A stretch of 7,739 nucleotides of DNA from an uncultured Arenimonas sp. (lineage in GTDB: Bacteria; Pseudomonadota; Gammaproteobacteria; Xanthomonadales; Xanthomonadaceae): NCBI GenBank assembly GCA_946480565.1, contig CAMLKR010000110.1, forward strand, positions 1 to 7,739, in the 5' to 3' direction. The translations under genes and the position numbers were made by a program. Below are positions 1 to 6,800 of this stretch, in pieces; the first letter of the stretch is position 1; each line of letters begins with the position of its first letter. Below the pieces are notes generated by a model. The model saw only the letters and a program-made list of their open reading frames with translations. It was not told where the DNA came from and did not search any database.

Positions 1-1
1 G

Positions 2-55
2 CGCCGCATGAAGATCGCGGGCGAGTACAAGCCGTGCTACCGCGTGGTGACCTGA
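2..55 (+). CDS. 3' end of an unidentified gene (partial)
   Basis: Only the last 17 codons and the TGA stop lie in the window, reading RRMKIAGEYKPCYRVVT. All 17 sense codons end in G or C, which is strong evidence of real coding in this GC-rich genome. The opposite strand is interrupted by a stop in the same stretch. The peptide is basic with one cysteine near the end; I do not recognise the family and name no function. The gene is convergent with the sensor kinase, with a 45-bp gap holding a GC-rich hairpin, so it is probably not part of either pilus transcript. Confidence 0.7.
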   Translation, partial: RRMKIAGEYKPCYRVVT

Positions 56-65
56 ATCCCTCGGG

Positions 66-95
66 CTGTCCCCGCGTGCGTTCGGCGGGGGGCAG
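66..95. terminator. candidate bidirectional hairpin between convergent genes
   Basis: CTGTCCCC at 66-73 pairs with GGGGGCAG at 88-95: 8 bp including one G-T wobble. Two further pairs, 74-75 with 85-86, follow if G87 is bulged out. The inner bases form the loop. It lies in the 45-bp gap between the stop at 53-55 and the kinase stop at 101-103, where a shared terminator is expected. Neither flank has a T-tract, so it is not a textbook intrinsic terminator; it may act as an mRNA 3'-end stabiliser or need Rho. Confidence 0.4.
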
Positions 96-100
96 TGGCG

Positions 101-1153
101 TCACGTGCCCAGCGGTATCGTCACCGTGGCCAGGTAATGGCCTTCGGTGACGCGTGTCTCCACGCTGCCTCGCCCTTCCGTCATGGCGTGCACGCGCGCG
201 CGTACGGAGTTCAGACCGACCTGGTGGCCGGTGCTCGGGCGCACGGGTGAAGTGGGCAACGAATTACGGATGACGATCCACGCGGCATCGTTGGTCTGCC
301 CGGCCTCGATGTGCACATCGCCGCCGCTGGAGGAGGGCTCCACGCCATGCCGGATGGCGTTTTCCACCAGAGGCTGGATGGAAAGGGCAGGCACCTTCAC
401 CCCGGGCAGTGCCTCCGGCAGATGCCAGTCGACGCGAAGCCGGTCGCCGAAGCGCAGGCTCTCGATTTCCAGATAGCGTCTGGCCAGGGCCAGCTCCTCC
501 GTCAACGGAATCTCGCGCGGGCCCGCCAGCGCCGCGCGGAAAAGATCCGCCAGGTCCAGCAGCAGGCGTTCGGCCTCGCCCGGTCGTTGGTGCACCAACG
601 CCGCCCCGGTATTGAGGGTGTTGAACAGGAAGTGCGGGCGGATGCGGGCCTGCAGGGCTTCCAACTCCGACTGCTTCGCGCGCACGGCCAACTGACGCGT
701 GCGCCAGTGGTTCTGGAAGGCCGCCAGGCCCAGTAGCCCAACCGTGATGGCGATCGCGGTGTAGCGCAGGAACATGCCCTGCCAGTCCGTCGATGCATCG
801 CCGAAAAGCCCGCGCATCAGCCACCACGCCAGCAGGAAGATCGCCCACGCGGCCAGCAGCAGCAGGCCCAATGCCACGTAGGCCACCCTTTGAGGCCTTA
901 CCAGCGAAAGCGGCCGCCGCAGCAGGTACAGGCCCCCCAGCGTCAGCAGGAGCACCCATTGCACCAGCAGCGAGGCCAGGCCGAAGTAGGCCCAGCGGTC
1001 GCTCTGCAAGCCGGGCGCGAGCGCCAGCACGGCCGCCAGGCCTTCCCCCGCCAGCATCGTCCAGATGATAACGGGGGCCTGCCACAGCGCATCCAACGGG
1101 GTGGTGGGGTGGGCGTGGGCCATGCGTTTCCCGCTGGAACAAGGTGCGGCCAT
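101..1153 (-). CDS. LytS/AlgZ-family membrane sensor histidine kinase
   Basis: Inner-membrane histidine kinase, 350 aa. Hydrophobic stretches at about residues 27-48, 55-78, 89-113 and 128-147 suggest four transmembrane helices, followed by a cytoplasmic linker (150-170) that looks helical. The His_kinase box IRPHFLFNTLNT (171-182) carries the predicted phospho-acceptor His174. The ATPase domain shows the N-box PLVENAIRHG (261-270) and a glycine box around GHQVGLNSVRARV (309-321). This is the short LytS/AlgZ/FimS architecture, with no extracellular sensor domain or HAMP. The ATG at 1153 has a modest AGGCAGGG upstream; a second ATG at 1123 (340 aa) starts just before the first helix and is a serious alternative. 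It is divergent from the minor-pilin operon. In Pseudomonas aeruginosa AlgZ with AlgR controls the equivalent operon, so a pilus-regulatory role is likely by inference. No LytTR response regulator is visible beside it. Family certain, target inferred. Confidence 0.92.
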   Translation of the reverse strand: MAAPCSSGKRMAHAHPTTPLDALWQAPVIIWTMLAGEGLAAVLALAPGLQSDRWAYFGLASLLVQWVLLLTLGGLYLLRRPLSLVRPQRVAYVALGLLLLAAWAIFLLAWWLMRGLFGDASTDWQGMFLRYTAIAITVGLLGLAAFQNHWRTRQLAVRAKQSELEALQARIRPHFLFNTLNTGAALVHQRPGEAERLLLDLADLFRAALAGPREIPLTEELALARRYLEIESLRFGDRLRVDWHLPEALPGVKVPALSIQPLVENAIRHGVEPSSSGGDVHIEAGQTNDAAWIVIRNSLPTSPVRPSTGHQVGLNSVRARVHAMTEGRGSVETRVTEGHYLATVTIPLGT

Positions 1154-1180
1154 GATGCCCTGCCTGTCGGCGCCATGGCA

Positions 1181-1186
1181 CCTCCT
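1181..1186 (-). promoter_or_regulatory. strong Shine-Dalgarno AGGAGG out of frame with the kinase
   Basis: On the minus strand a perfect AGGAGG, followed after 4 bases by ATG at 1176-1174, lies upstream of the kinase. That ATG is out of frame with the kinase (23 bases from its ATG at 1153) and opens a frame running to 943 that resembles no protein. It could be chance, a leader ORF overlapping the kinase start, or a sign of an indel. Confidence 0.4.
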
Positions 1187-1274
1187 GGCCGCTGGTGCCG
1201 GTGGTCGGGCCGTCCATCGGCTGCGGACTGGCGCTGACCTGGGCTTGCGCCTAGGGTTGCATCCACGCTCACTT

Positions 1275-1281
1275 GGGGAGG
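1275..1281 (+). promoter_or_regulatory. Shine-Dalgarno of the fimT/fimU-like gene
   Basis: GGGGAGG lies 6 bases before the ATG at 1288, the ideal distance. It decides that start over the in-frame TTG at 1273, which the same GGGGAGG motif overlaps. Confidence 0.8.
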
Positions 1282-1287
1282 CGGCGA

Positions 1288-1842
1288 ATGCGTGTTGGCG
1301 GCAATCCGAAACGGTCTTCCATCGGCCTGTCTGCCCGGCAGGCGGGTTTCAGCATGATCGAGCTGATGGTCACCCTGGCCGTGCTGGCCATCCTGATCGC
1401 GATGGCGGTCCCCAGCTTCACCTCCATCATCAACAACAACCGGTTGGCTGCCCAGGCGAACGAAGTGATCACCTCCCTGCAGGTGGCGCGGACGGAAGCG
1501 ATACGCCGCAACGAGCGCGTCACGGTCTGTCGGTCCACCGACGGGGCCACCTGCAGCGCCGCGGCGGGGGCGTGGGATACATGGATCACCCTGGTCGTCC
1601 GCAACAATGAGGTGCTGCGCGTCAACACGGCACGTGCACCGGTACAGGTGAACAGCCAAGACCTGGCGGTCACCTACGCGGCTGACGGGCTCGCCTACGA
1701 GGCAACCGGCATGCTGGCGGCCAATGCGTTCTCCGTCTGTATTCCCACCGATCAGCCCGCCAACAATCGCCGTTGGGTGAACCTCAACAGTGGCAGTCGC
1801 ATCGAAACCGTGACTGACGGCAACGCTGGCGCCTGTCCCTGA
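1288..1842 (+). CDS. type IV minor pilin, GspH/FimT/FimU family
   Basis: Prepilin of 184 aa, first gene of the operon. A basic 20-residue leader ends in RQAG, cut before FSMIELMV, so mature residue 1 is Phe and Glu is at +5. The hydrophobic N-terminal helix spans about 21-45. ARTEAIRRNERVTVC (67-81) is the typical GspH-domain segment after the helix. Cysteines at 81, 89, 151 and 183 could form two disulfides in the periplasm. By family, FimU is a structural minor pilin of the tip-priming complex, while FimT proteins are DNA-uptake receptors with a C-terminal GRxR. Here the matching place reads SGSRIE (168-173), with the first Gly replaced by Ser and the second Arg by Glu. That and the operon position favour a FimU-like structural role. 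Homologues in Xanthomonadaceae are often labelled fimT; I leave the symbol blank because of this ambiguity. Start chosen from the SD at 1275-1281. Confidence 0.9.
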   Translation: MRVGGNPKRSSIGLSARQAGFSMIELMVTLAVLAILIAMAVPSFTSIINNNRLAAQANEVITSLQVARTEAIRRNERVTVCRSTDGATCSAAAGAWDTWITLVVRNNEVLRVNTARAPVQVNSQDLAVTYAADGLAYEATGMLAANAFSVCIPTDQPANNRRWVNLNSGSRIETVTDGNAGACP

Positions 1843-1863
1843 AGCCGTGATGACCCTAAGACC

Positions 1864-2352
1864 ATGAAGACTACCCGCGTTATTACCCGGTCGTTCCCCT
1901 CCCGCCAGCGCGGCGCGGGTCTCATCGAAGTGCTGGTTGCCGTGCTGGTGATGGGCGTCGGCCTGCTGGGCATCGCCGCCATGCAGACCACCGCGCTGCG
2001 CAACAGCCAGAGCTCGCTGGAGCGCAGTCAGTCGGTGGTGCAGACCTATTCGATCCTCGAGGCCATGCGTGCGAATCGCGCCGACGCAGTGGCCGGCGCC
2101 TACAACACCAATGGCTGGATGTGCGCTGTGCCTGCGGGCGGCACCCCTGCCACGAACGATCGCGCCGCCTGGATCACCTCCCTGAAAGCGACCATGGGCG
2201 TTGCCGGCGACACCACGACCTGCGGCCAGATCGCTTGCGCGAATACCGGCGCATGCACGATTACCGTGCGCTGGGATGACCAGCGCGCATCCGATGGGCC
2301 TTCCATCGCAGGTTCGTCGACCCGCGACGTCGTGACCCGGACCCAGCTGTGA
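1864..2352 (+). CDS. pilV: type IV pilus minor pilin PilV
   Basis: Prepilin of 162 aa. The leader ends at Gly17 (SRQRG) and is cut before AGLIEVLVAV, placing Glu at +5 of the mature chain. The hydrophobic helix spans about 18-42. MGVGLLGIAAMQ at the helix end and ITVRWDD (133-139) near the C-terminus are PilV hallmarks. Cysteines 87, 120, 125 and 131 probably form disulfides in the periplasmic globular domain. PilV is part of the minor-pilin complex that primes pilus assembly and links PilY1 to the tip. The start has a poor Shine-Dalgarno (CTAAGACC), 21 bp after the preceding stop. A five-codon ORF (1850-1867) ends in a TGA overlapping the pilV ATG, so translation may depend on coupling. Length and composition are normal for the family. 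Confidence 0.93.
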   Translation: MKTTRVITRSFPSRQRGAGLIEVLVAVLVMGVGLLGIAAMQTTALRNSQSSLERSQSVVQTYSILEAMRANRADAVAGAYNTNGWMCAVPAGGTPATNDRAAWITSLKATMGVAGDTTTCGQIACANTGACTITVRWDDQRASDGPSIAGSSTRDVVTRTQL

Positions 2353-2355
2353 GGG
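2351..2355 (+). promoter_or_regulatory. Shine-Dalgarno that selects the pilW start
   Basis: GAGGG lies 8 bases before ATG 2364 and overlaps the pilV stop (2350-2352). The competing GTG at 2349 overlaps that stop as GTGA but has no purine-rich site upstream. The SD favours ATG 2364; the 4-base overlap favours GTG with coupled reinitiation. Confidence 0.5.
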
Positions 2356-2363
2356 CTTATTCA

Positions 2364-3341
2364 ATGCGGATTCCTTCTTCGCCCCGCCATATGCAGGGTC
2401 TCAGCCTGATCGAGCTGATGATCGCGCTGGTGCTGGGTCTGCTAGTGGTCGGTGCTGCCATCGGCATCTTCATGTCCAACCGGCAGGCGTATCGCGCCAC
2501 CGAGAGCATCGGCCGCGTGCAGGAAGCCTCCCGCGTGGCTTTCGAAATGATGTCGCACGACATCCGCGAAGCGGGCGGCAATCCCTGCGACAAGGGGACG
2601 CCGGTCGCAAATGTGCTGAACGGCGCTGGCGCCGCGTGGTGGAGCAACTGGGCCGATGGCATCCGCGGTTACGACGATGGCGCTGCCGCACCGTTCGGCA
2701 ATGCGCCCGCGCCCGTGCGCGTGGCCGGCACCGATGCCATCGAACTCAAGTCGGGTGCATCGGGGGGCGTCAATGTGACCGCTCATGCGACTGGCGGCGC
2801 CCAGTTCACAGTGAATACCGTCAACCACGGATTCGAGACGGGCGACATCGCGATGGTGTGCGATGGTCGTCAGGCGGCCATCTTCCAGGTCACCAGTGCG
2901 GACTCGGGGACGAGCAACACGGTGGAGCATGCCGAGGGCGGGGGTTCCCCCGGCAACTGCACCACCGGTCTGGGCGTGCCGTTGCTCTGCGCAGCCGGAT
3001 CCGTCAAGAAGACGTTCGGGCCCAATTCGACCATGGTGCGCATGTACGCCACGGCATGGTACGTGGGCACTAATGCGCGGGGAGGCAGTTCCCTCTACCA
3101 GGTCCGCCTGAACGGCGGGGCGCCGCAAGCGCAGGAGATCACGGACGGTGTCACCGACATGCAGATCACCTACCGCGAAGGCGGCGCCTATGTCGCGGCA
3201 GGTGCGGTGGCCAACTGGGCCAATGTCACCGCGGCACGGATCACCATCACGCTGCAGAGCCTGGAAAATGTCGGGCCGAACGGTCAGGCGGTGCAGCGCC
3301 AGCTCGTCCACACTGTCTCGCTGCGGAACCGCAACGCATGA
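2364..3341 (+). CDS. pilW: type IV pilus minor pilin PilW
   Basis: Prepilin of 325 aa from ATG 2364 (330 aa if GTG 2349 is used; the leader is then 17 rather than 12 residues). The leader ends in HMQG, cut before LSLIELMIAL, giving Glu at +5. The hydrophobic helix spans about 13-36, followed by SNRQAYRATESIGRVQEASR, the PilW-type helix extension, and then MMSHDIREAGGNPC. The rest is a large Gly/Ala-rich periplasmic domain with cysteines at 75, 166, 199 and 209. The end, ARITITLQSLENVG (291-304) followed by VQRQLVHTVSLRNR, is the usual PilW close. PilW is one of the largest minor pilins and belongs to the tip-priming complex with PilV, PilX and PilY1. Its TGA overlaps the pilX ATG by 4 bases (ATGA). 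GC-rich codon use matches its neighbours; no defect is seen. Confidence 0.93.
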   Translation: MRIPSSPRHMQGLSLIELMIALVLGLLVVGAAIGIFMSNRQAYRATESIGRVQEASRVAFEMMSHDIREAGGNPCDKGTPVANVLNGAGAAWWSNWADGIRGYDDGAAAPFGNAPAPVRVAGTDAIELKSGASGGVNVTAHATGGAQFTVNTVNHGFETGDIAMVCDGRQAAIFQVTSADSGTSNTVEHAEGGGSPGNCTTGLGVPLLCAAGSVKKTFGPNSTMVRMYATAWYVGTNARGGSSLYQVRLNGGAPQAQEITDGVTDMQITYREGGAYVAAGAVANWANVTAARITITLQSLENVGPNGQAVQRQLVHTVSLRNRNA

Positions 3342-3859
3342 AGACCACCTCGTTTCCCTCCATGCGCCGACAACAGGGTGCTTCCCTGGTCGTGGTGCTG
3401 ATCCTCCTTCTGGTGATGACGTTGCTGGGCCTGGCCGTGCTTCGCAGCGCGCTGCTGGAAGAACGCATGACCGCCAACCTGCTGGACCGCAGCTGGAGTT
3501 TCCAGGCCGCGGAGGCAGCCTTGCGCAACGGTGAGGCGTTGGCGGCCACGCGTCCGGTCGTGCCTGCCGCCGGCTGTGCCGGCGGCGTCTGCTCGACACC
3601 CGTCGCCACCGATACCGAGCGCTGGCGCGTTGCCGGATTCAATGGCTGGGTCAACGGCGACGACCAGGGCGCCCAGACGGCGAGGCCGCAGTACTTCATC
3701 GAGTACATGGGCGACGTCCCCACTTGGCCGGGTTGCGATCTGCTGGACGAGGCAAATCGTTCGCCGCTTTGCCTGGCCCCCCGTTACCGCATCACGTCCA
3801 CCAGCAGCGCAGCCGATCGCGCGCAGGTCGTGCTGCAGTCCAACTTCCTTGTGCAGTAA
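3338..3859 (+). CDS. pilX: type IV pilus minor pilin PilX
   Basis: Prepilin of 173 aa. The leader ends at Gly14 (RRQQG) and is cut before ASLVVVLILLLVMTLLGLAV. Residue +5 is Val, not Glu, as expected for the PilX/GspK branch thought to sit at the extreme tip. LRSALLEERMTANLLDRSWS (35-54) followed by FQAAEAALRNGE is the PilX_N signature. Cysteines 80, 85, 133 and 145 could form two disulfides. The C-terminus (RYRITSTSSAADRAQ at 149-163, then VVLQSNF) is typical. The start overlaps the pilW stop as ATGA and has no good Shine-Dalgarno, so coupled translation is likely; ATG 3362 also lacks one. Codons 77-83 form a perfect GC hairpin, listed separately. PilX works with PilV, PilW and PilY1 at the pilus tip. 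Confidence 0.92.
   Translation: MKTTSFPSMRRQQGASLVVVLILLLVMTLLGLAVLRSALLEERMTANLLDRSWSFQAAEAALRNGEALAATRPVVPAAGCAGGVCSTPVATDTERWRVAGFNGWVNGDDQGAQTARPQYFIEYMGDVPTWPGCDLLDEANRSPLCLAPRYRITSTSSAADRAQVVLQSNFLVQ
3566..3586 (+). repeat. perfect 9-bp GC-only inverted repeat inside pilX
   Basis: GCCGCCGGC (3566-3574) and GCCGGCGGC (3578-3586) are exact reverse complements around a 3-base TGT loop; a T-G wobble (3565 with 3587) can extend the stem. It encodes residues 77-83 of PilX (AAGCAGG), and the loop is the Cys80 codon. No T-tract follows, so it is not an intrinsic terminator. It may slow ribosomes, protect mRNA or simply reflect Ala/Gly codons. Confidence 0.7.
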
Positions 3860-3871
3860 GCGGAGCCTGTC

Positions 3872-6800
3872 ATGCACAGAACGATTTCCACCCATCGGGT
3901 GTCGTCCGGCAAAGGTCTGGCGCATCGCATCTCGCCGACGTTGGCCGCATTCCTTGCCACCCTGCTGGCTTTGCCGGTGCAGGCGGGCATTACCATTCCC
4001 ACCGATCCCCTGACCACGGGCAGTCGAGTTCCACCCAACATCCTTTTCATTCTTGATGACTCCGGCTCCATGGCCCCCGATACGGGCTGGCGCATGGGTA
4101 ACCCGGACATCACCAGCATCACGGGCGGCAGTATTACGTCGATCGAAAACACGGGCGACGACAATTGGAACACCAACGCGTATACCGGCATTACACGTAA
4201 TACCTATGTCGGCAATACCGTTTTCTACAACCCTGCTATCGACTACCGGCCATGGGTTGATGCTTCCGGCAACATCCTGACGGGTGGCACTACGTATGGC
4301 GCTGCCTACAGCAGCTTGAATGTCGCCAGCGGCGGGACGCTCGATCTGGCAAGTGCCACGCGCACTTATTATGTGCCCAAGGCGGGAGCGACCAATCTGG
4401 CCGATGCCACACAGTATTTCCGCTACCAGATACATACCGATGGCGTCATCGTGCGCAGTGAGCGCCTGTATGGAAATGCCGGTTCCGAGGGCCTGACGGG
4501 GCGAGGTTGTCAAAGCGGCACCACCAATACGTGGCGCTGGAAGAACTGTACCCGTGTCACACCCACCGGTCGGACGGAAGAGGCCGAGCGCAACAACTTT
4601 GCCACTTGGTATTCCTATCATCGTACCCGCATGAAGGTGGCCAAGGCCGGTGCAAGCCAGGCCTTCAGCGATCTGGGTACCGATGTCCGGGTGGGCTTTC
4701 GCACCATCCATAACCGGAACACGTACAACATCCCGGTCAACAACAACAATGGCCTCTTCGCCGACCCCAACGGTACTGGCGGTGCCAACAACAATAGAAC
4801 CACGTGGTTCAACCGGCTGTTCAATGCGGCGGGCAGTGGCCGTACCCCGCTGCACAATGCGCTTAACTCGGCAGGCTCATATTTCGAACTGACCGACGCG
4901 AGCGGACCTTGGGGCCCACAGGCAGGCGTCAACCAGTTGGCTTGCCGGCAGAACTTCGCCATCCTCACGACGGATGGTTACTGGAACGATGGCAGCACCG
5001 GTTACGCCAACTACGACAATCAGGATGGGCCTGTCATTACCGGTCCCTCTGGTGCCACGTATCAGTACAGGCCAGGCAATCCTTATCAAGGCGCTGATCC
5101 CAGCACGCTGGCCGACGTTGCCATGCGTTACTGGAATACCGATCTGCGCGACGATCTGGACAACATCGTGCCGACTACGACGGCCAATCCTGCCTTCTGG
5201 CAGCATATGGTCACTTTCGGTATCTCGATTGGCCTGAAAGGCAGCCTCAATCCTGATACGGATCTGCCCGCGCTGACCGCCGGAACCAGATTCTGGCCAA
5301 ACCCGAATGACAACGAAGATTTTCACCGCATCGACGATCTTTTCCATGCATCCGTGAATGGTCGTGGCTCGTTCATCGCGGCCGGTGATCCCAACGAGTT
5401 CACTTCGGGCTTGAAGGCCGCCTTGGCCACCATCACGGAGCGCACCGGGTCGTTCTCCAACGTCGCAGCCAATTCGGCCCGGCTGCAGACAGGTACCAAG
5501 CTGTTCCAGGCCAGCTACGTGTCGGGCGTCTGGACGGGCGAGCTGGTCGCCTACGACAGGCTCAATCCGCCGCAGACAGGGTTTGCGGTGACGCCGACCT
5601 GGCGTTCATCGAATGGCATCCCGGCCACGGGAAGAAAGGTATTTACCTCGAACGGTACCTTGGGTCTCGCGTTTCCTGCTTCCGCGACCACGGCACAGTT
5701 GAGTGCACTGACTCGCACAGGCACGGCGCTCAACTTTCCCGTTACCGGCGCCCAGAACGCCGCGTATCTGGCGGGCGACCGCACGCTGGAACTGAACAAT
5801 GGCGGTACGTTGCGTAATCGCAACCATCTGCTGGGCGATATCGTGTCTTCGTCACCTGCCTATGTCGATGACACCCAGACACTCTACGTGGGTGCCAACG
5901 ACGGCATGTTGCACGCATTCAATGCGAGTAACGGGCAGGAACTGTTTGGCTACATTCCCAATATCGTGAACTGGTCCAGCCTGGGCTCGCTGAGCCGCCC
6001 TGATTATGCGCACCAGTATTTCGTCGATGGTGCAATCGTCGTGTCCACACGCAAACAGACCCCGGGTCAGAACATCCTGGTGGGTGCATTGGGTCGCGGC
6101 GGAAAGGGTATTTTCGCGTTGGATGTTTCCAATCCCGCTTCCTTCGGCACCACCAACTTCAAATGGGAAAGGGCCGAAACGACGAACAACCTGATGGGGC
6201 AGGTGCTGACTCGTCCGATCATCGCAAAGCTCAACAACAACGTGACGGCAGTGATCGTGGCCAATGGCCCCAACAGCACGGCCGAGCGCGCTGCTCTGCT
6301 CGTCTACAATCTCGATACCGGCGCCCTGATCAGCGAAATAGATACGGGCGTGGGTAGTGCGGCCGCTCCGAATGGCCTGTTTGCGCCGGTCGGCATCGAT
6401 CAGGATGCCAGTGGTACGCTGGACTACATCTATGCGGGCGACATGCTCGGCAACGTGTGGAAATTCAACCTCACGTCCTCGTCCCCCACGGCGTGGTCGA
6501 ATGCGGCCAACCGTACGAGGCTGTTCACGGCCACTTCTTCGACCGGAACGGTGCAGCCGATTACCGGTGGGCTGACCCTTGCCATGAATCCCTCGACTTA
6601 CAAGACCTGGGTGTTCTTCGGCACTGGCCGATTCGTGACCACTGGGGACGTCTCTGACCGCTCCGTCCAGAGCCTTTACGGCATCGAGGATAACTCCACC
6701 ACCTTGACGCGCGCGTCGCTGACGTCACGGAAGACGATGATCGCCACGACGAAGGATGGTCAGCCCGTGAGAGCATTCGAGGCGACGCAGGCGCTACCCG

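Larger units (their letters stand above)
1154..1287. promoter_or_regulatory. divergent intergenic region, kinase / minor-pilin operon
   Basis: These 134 bases separate two genes transcribed away from each other, so they should contain both promoters or their 5' leaders. I looked for -35/-10 pairs and for the -24/-12 GG-N10-GC signature and found none convincing: TTGC at 1245 and 1257 lack a correctly spaced upstream GG, and TAGGGT at 1252-1257 has only a poor -35 partner. The only clear signals are the Shine-Dalgarno of the first pilin gene (1275-1281) and an AGGAGG on the minus strand (1181-1186). Confidence 0.5.

Noticed and set aside
1..10. Possible start of a response-regulator gene on the minus strand (ATG at 10-8)
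   Set aside because: There is no Shine-Dalgarno, it is 90 bases past the kinase stop, and the plus strand there reads as a GC3-perfect gene end.
1154..1287. Sigma-54 or sigma-70 promoter for the pilin operon
   Set aside because: TTGC at 1245 and 1257 have no GG at the required distance, and TAGGGT at 1252 has a poor -35. Nothing reached a level worth calling.
1308..1317. AlgR-like site (ACCGTTTCGG on the minus strand) at the start of the first pilin gene
   Set aside because: It matches the CCGTTYGTC-type consensus only partly and lies inside coding sequence; a chance match is likely.
943..2364. 473-codon minus-strand frame across fimT/fimU-like, pilV and the kinase start
   Set aside because: Low-complexity Arg/Gly/His-rich translation typical of antisense shadows. 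Only its internal SD-ATG at 1186-1174 was kept as a separate observation.
2442..3599. 385-codon minus-strand frame opposite pilW and pilX
   Set aside because: Arg/Gly/Pro-rich shadow without a family signature. Both plus-strand genes are clear.
4736..4800. AAC/AAT triplet runs as a possible microsatellite in pilY1
   Set aside because: Short, imperfect and in frame, encoding Asn-rich loops. Too few repeats to suggest slipped-strand phase variation.
3284..4855. 523-codon open frame on the minus strand across pilX and the start of pilY1
   Set aside because: It is a mirror of the high-GC coding strand. It has no recognisable domain, no good ribosome site, and the plus-strand genes over it are well supported.
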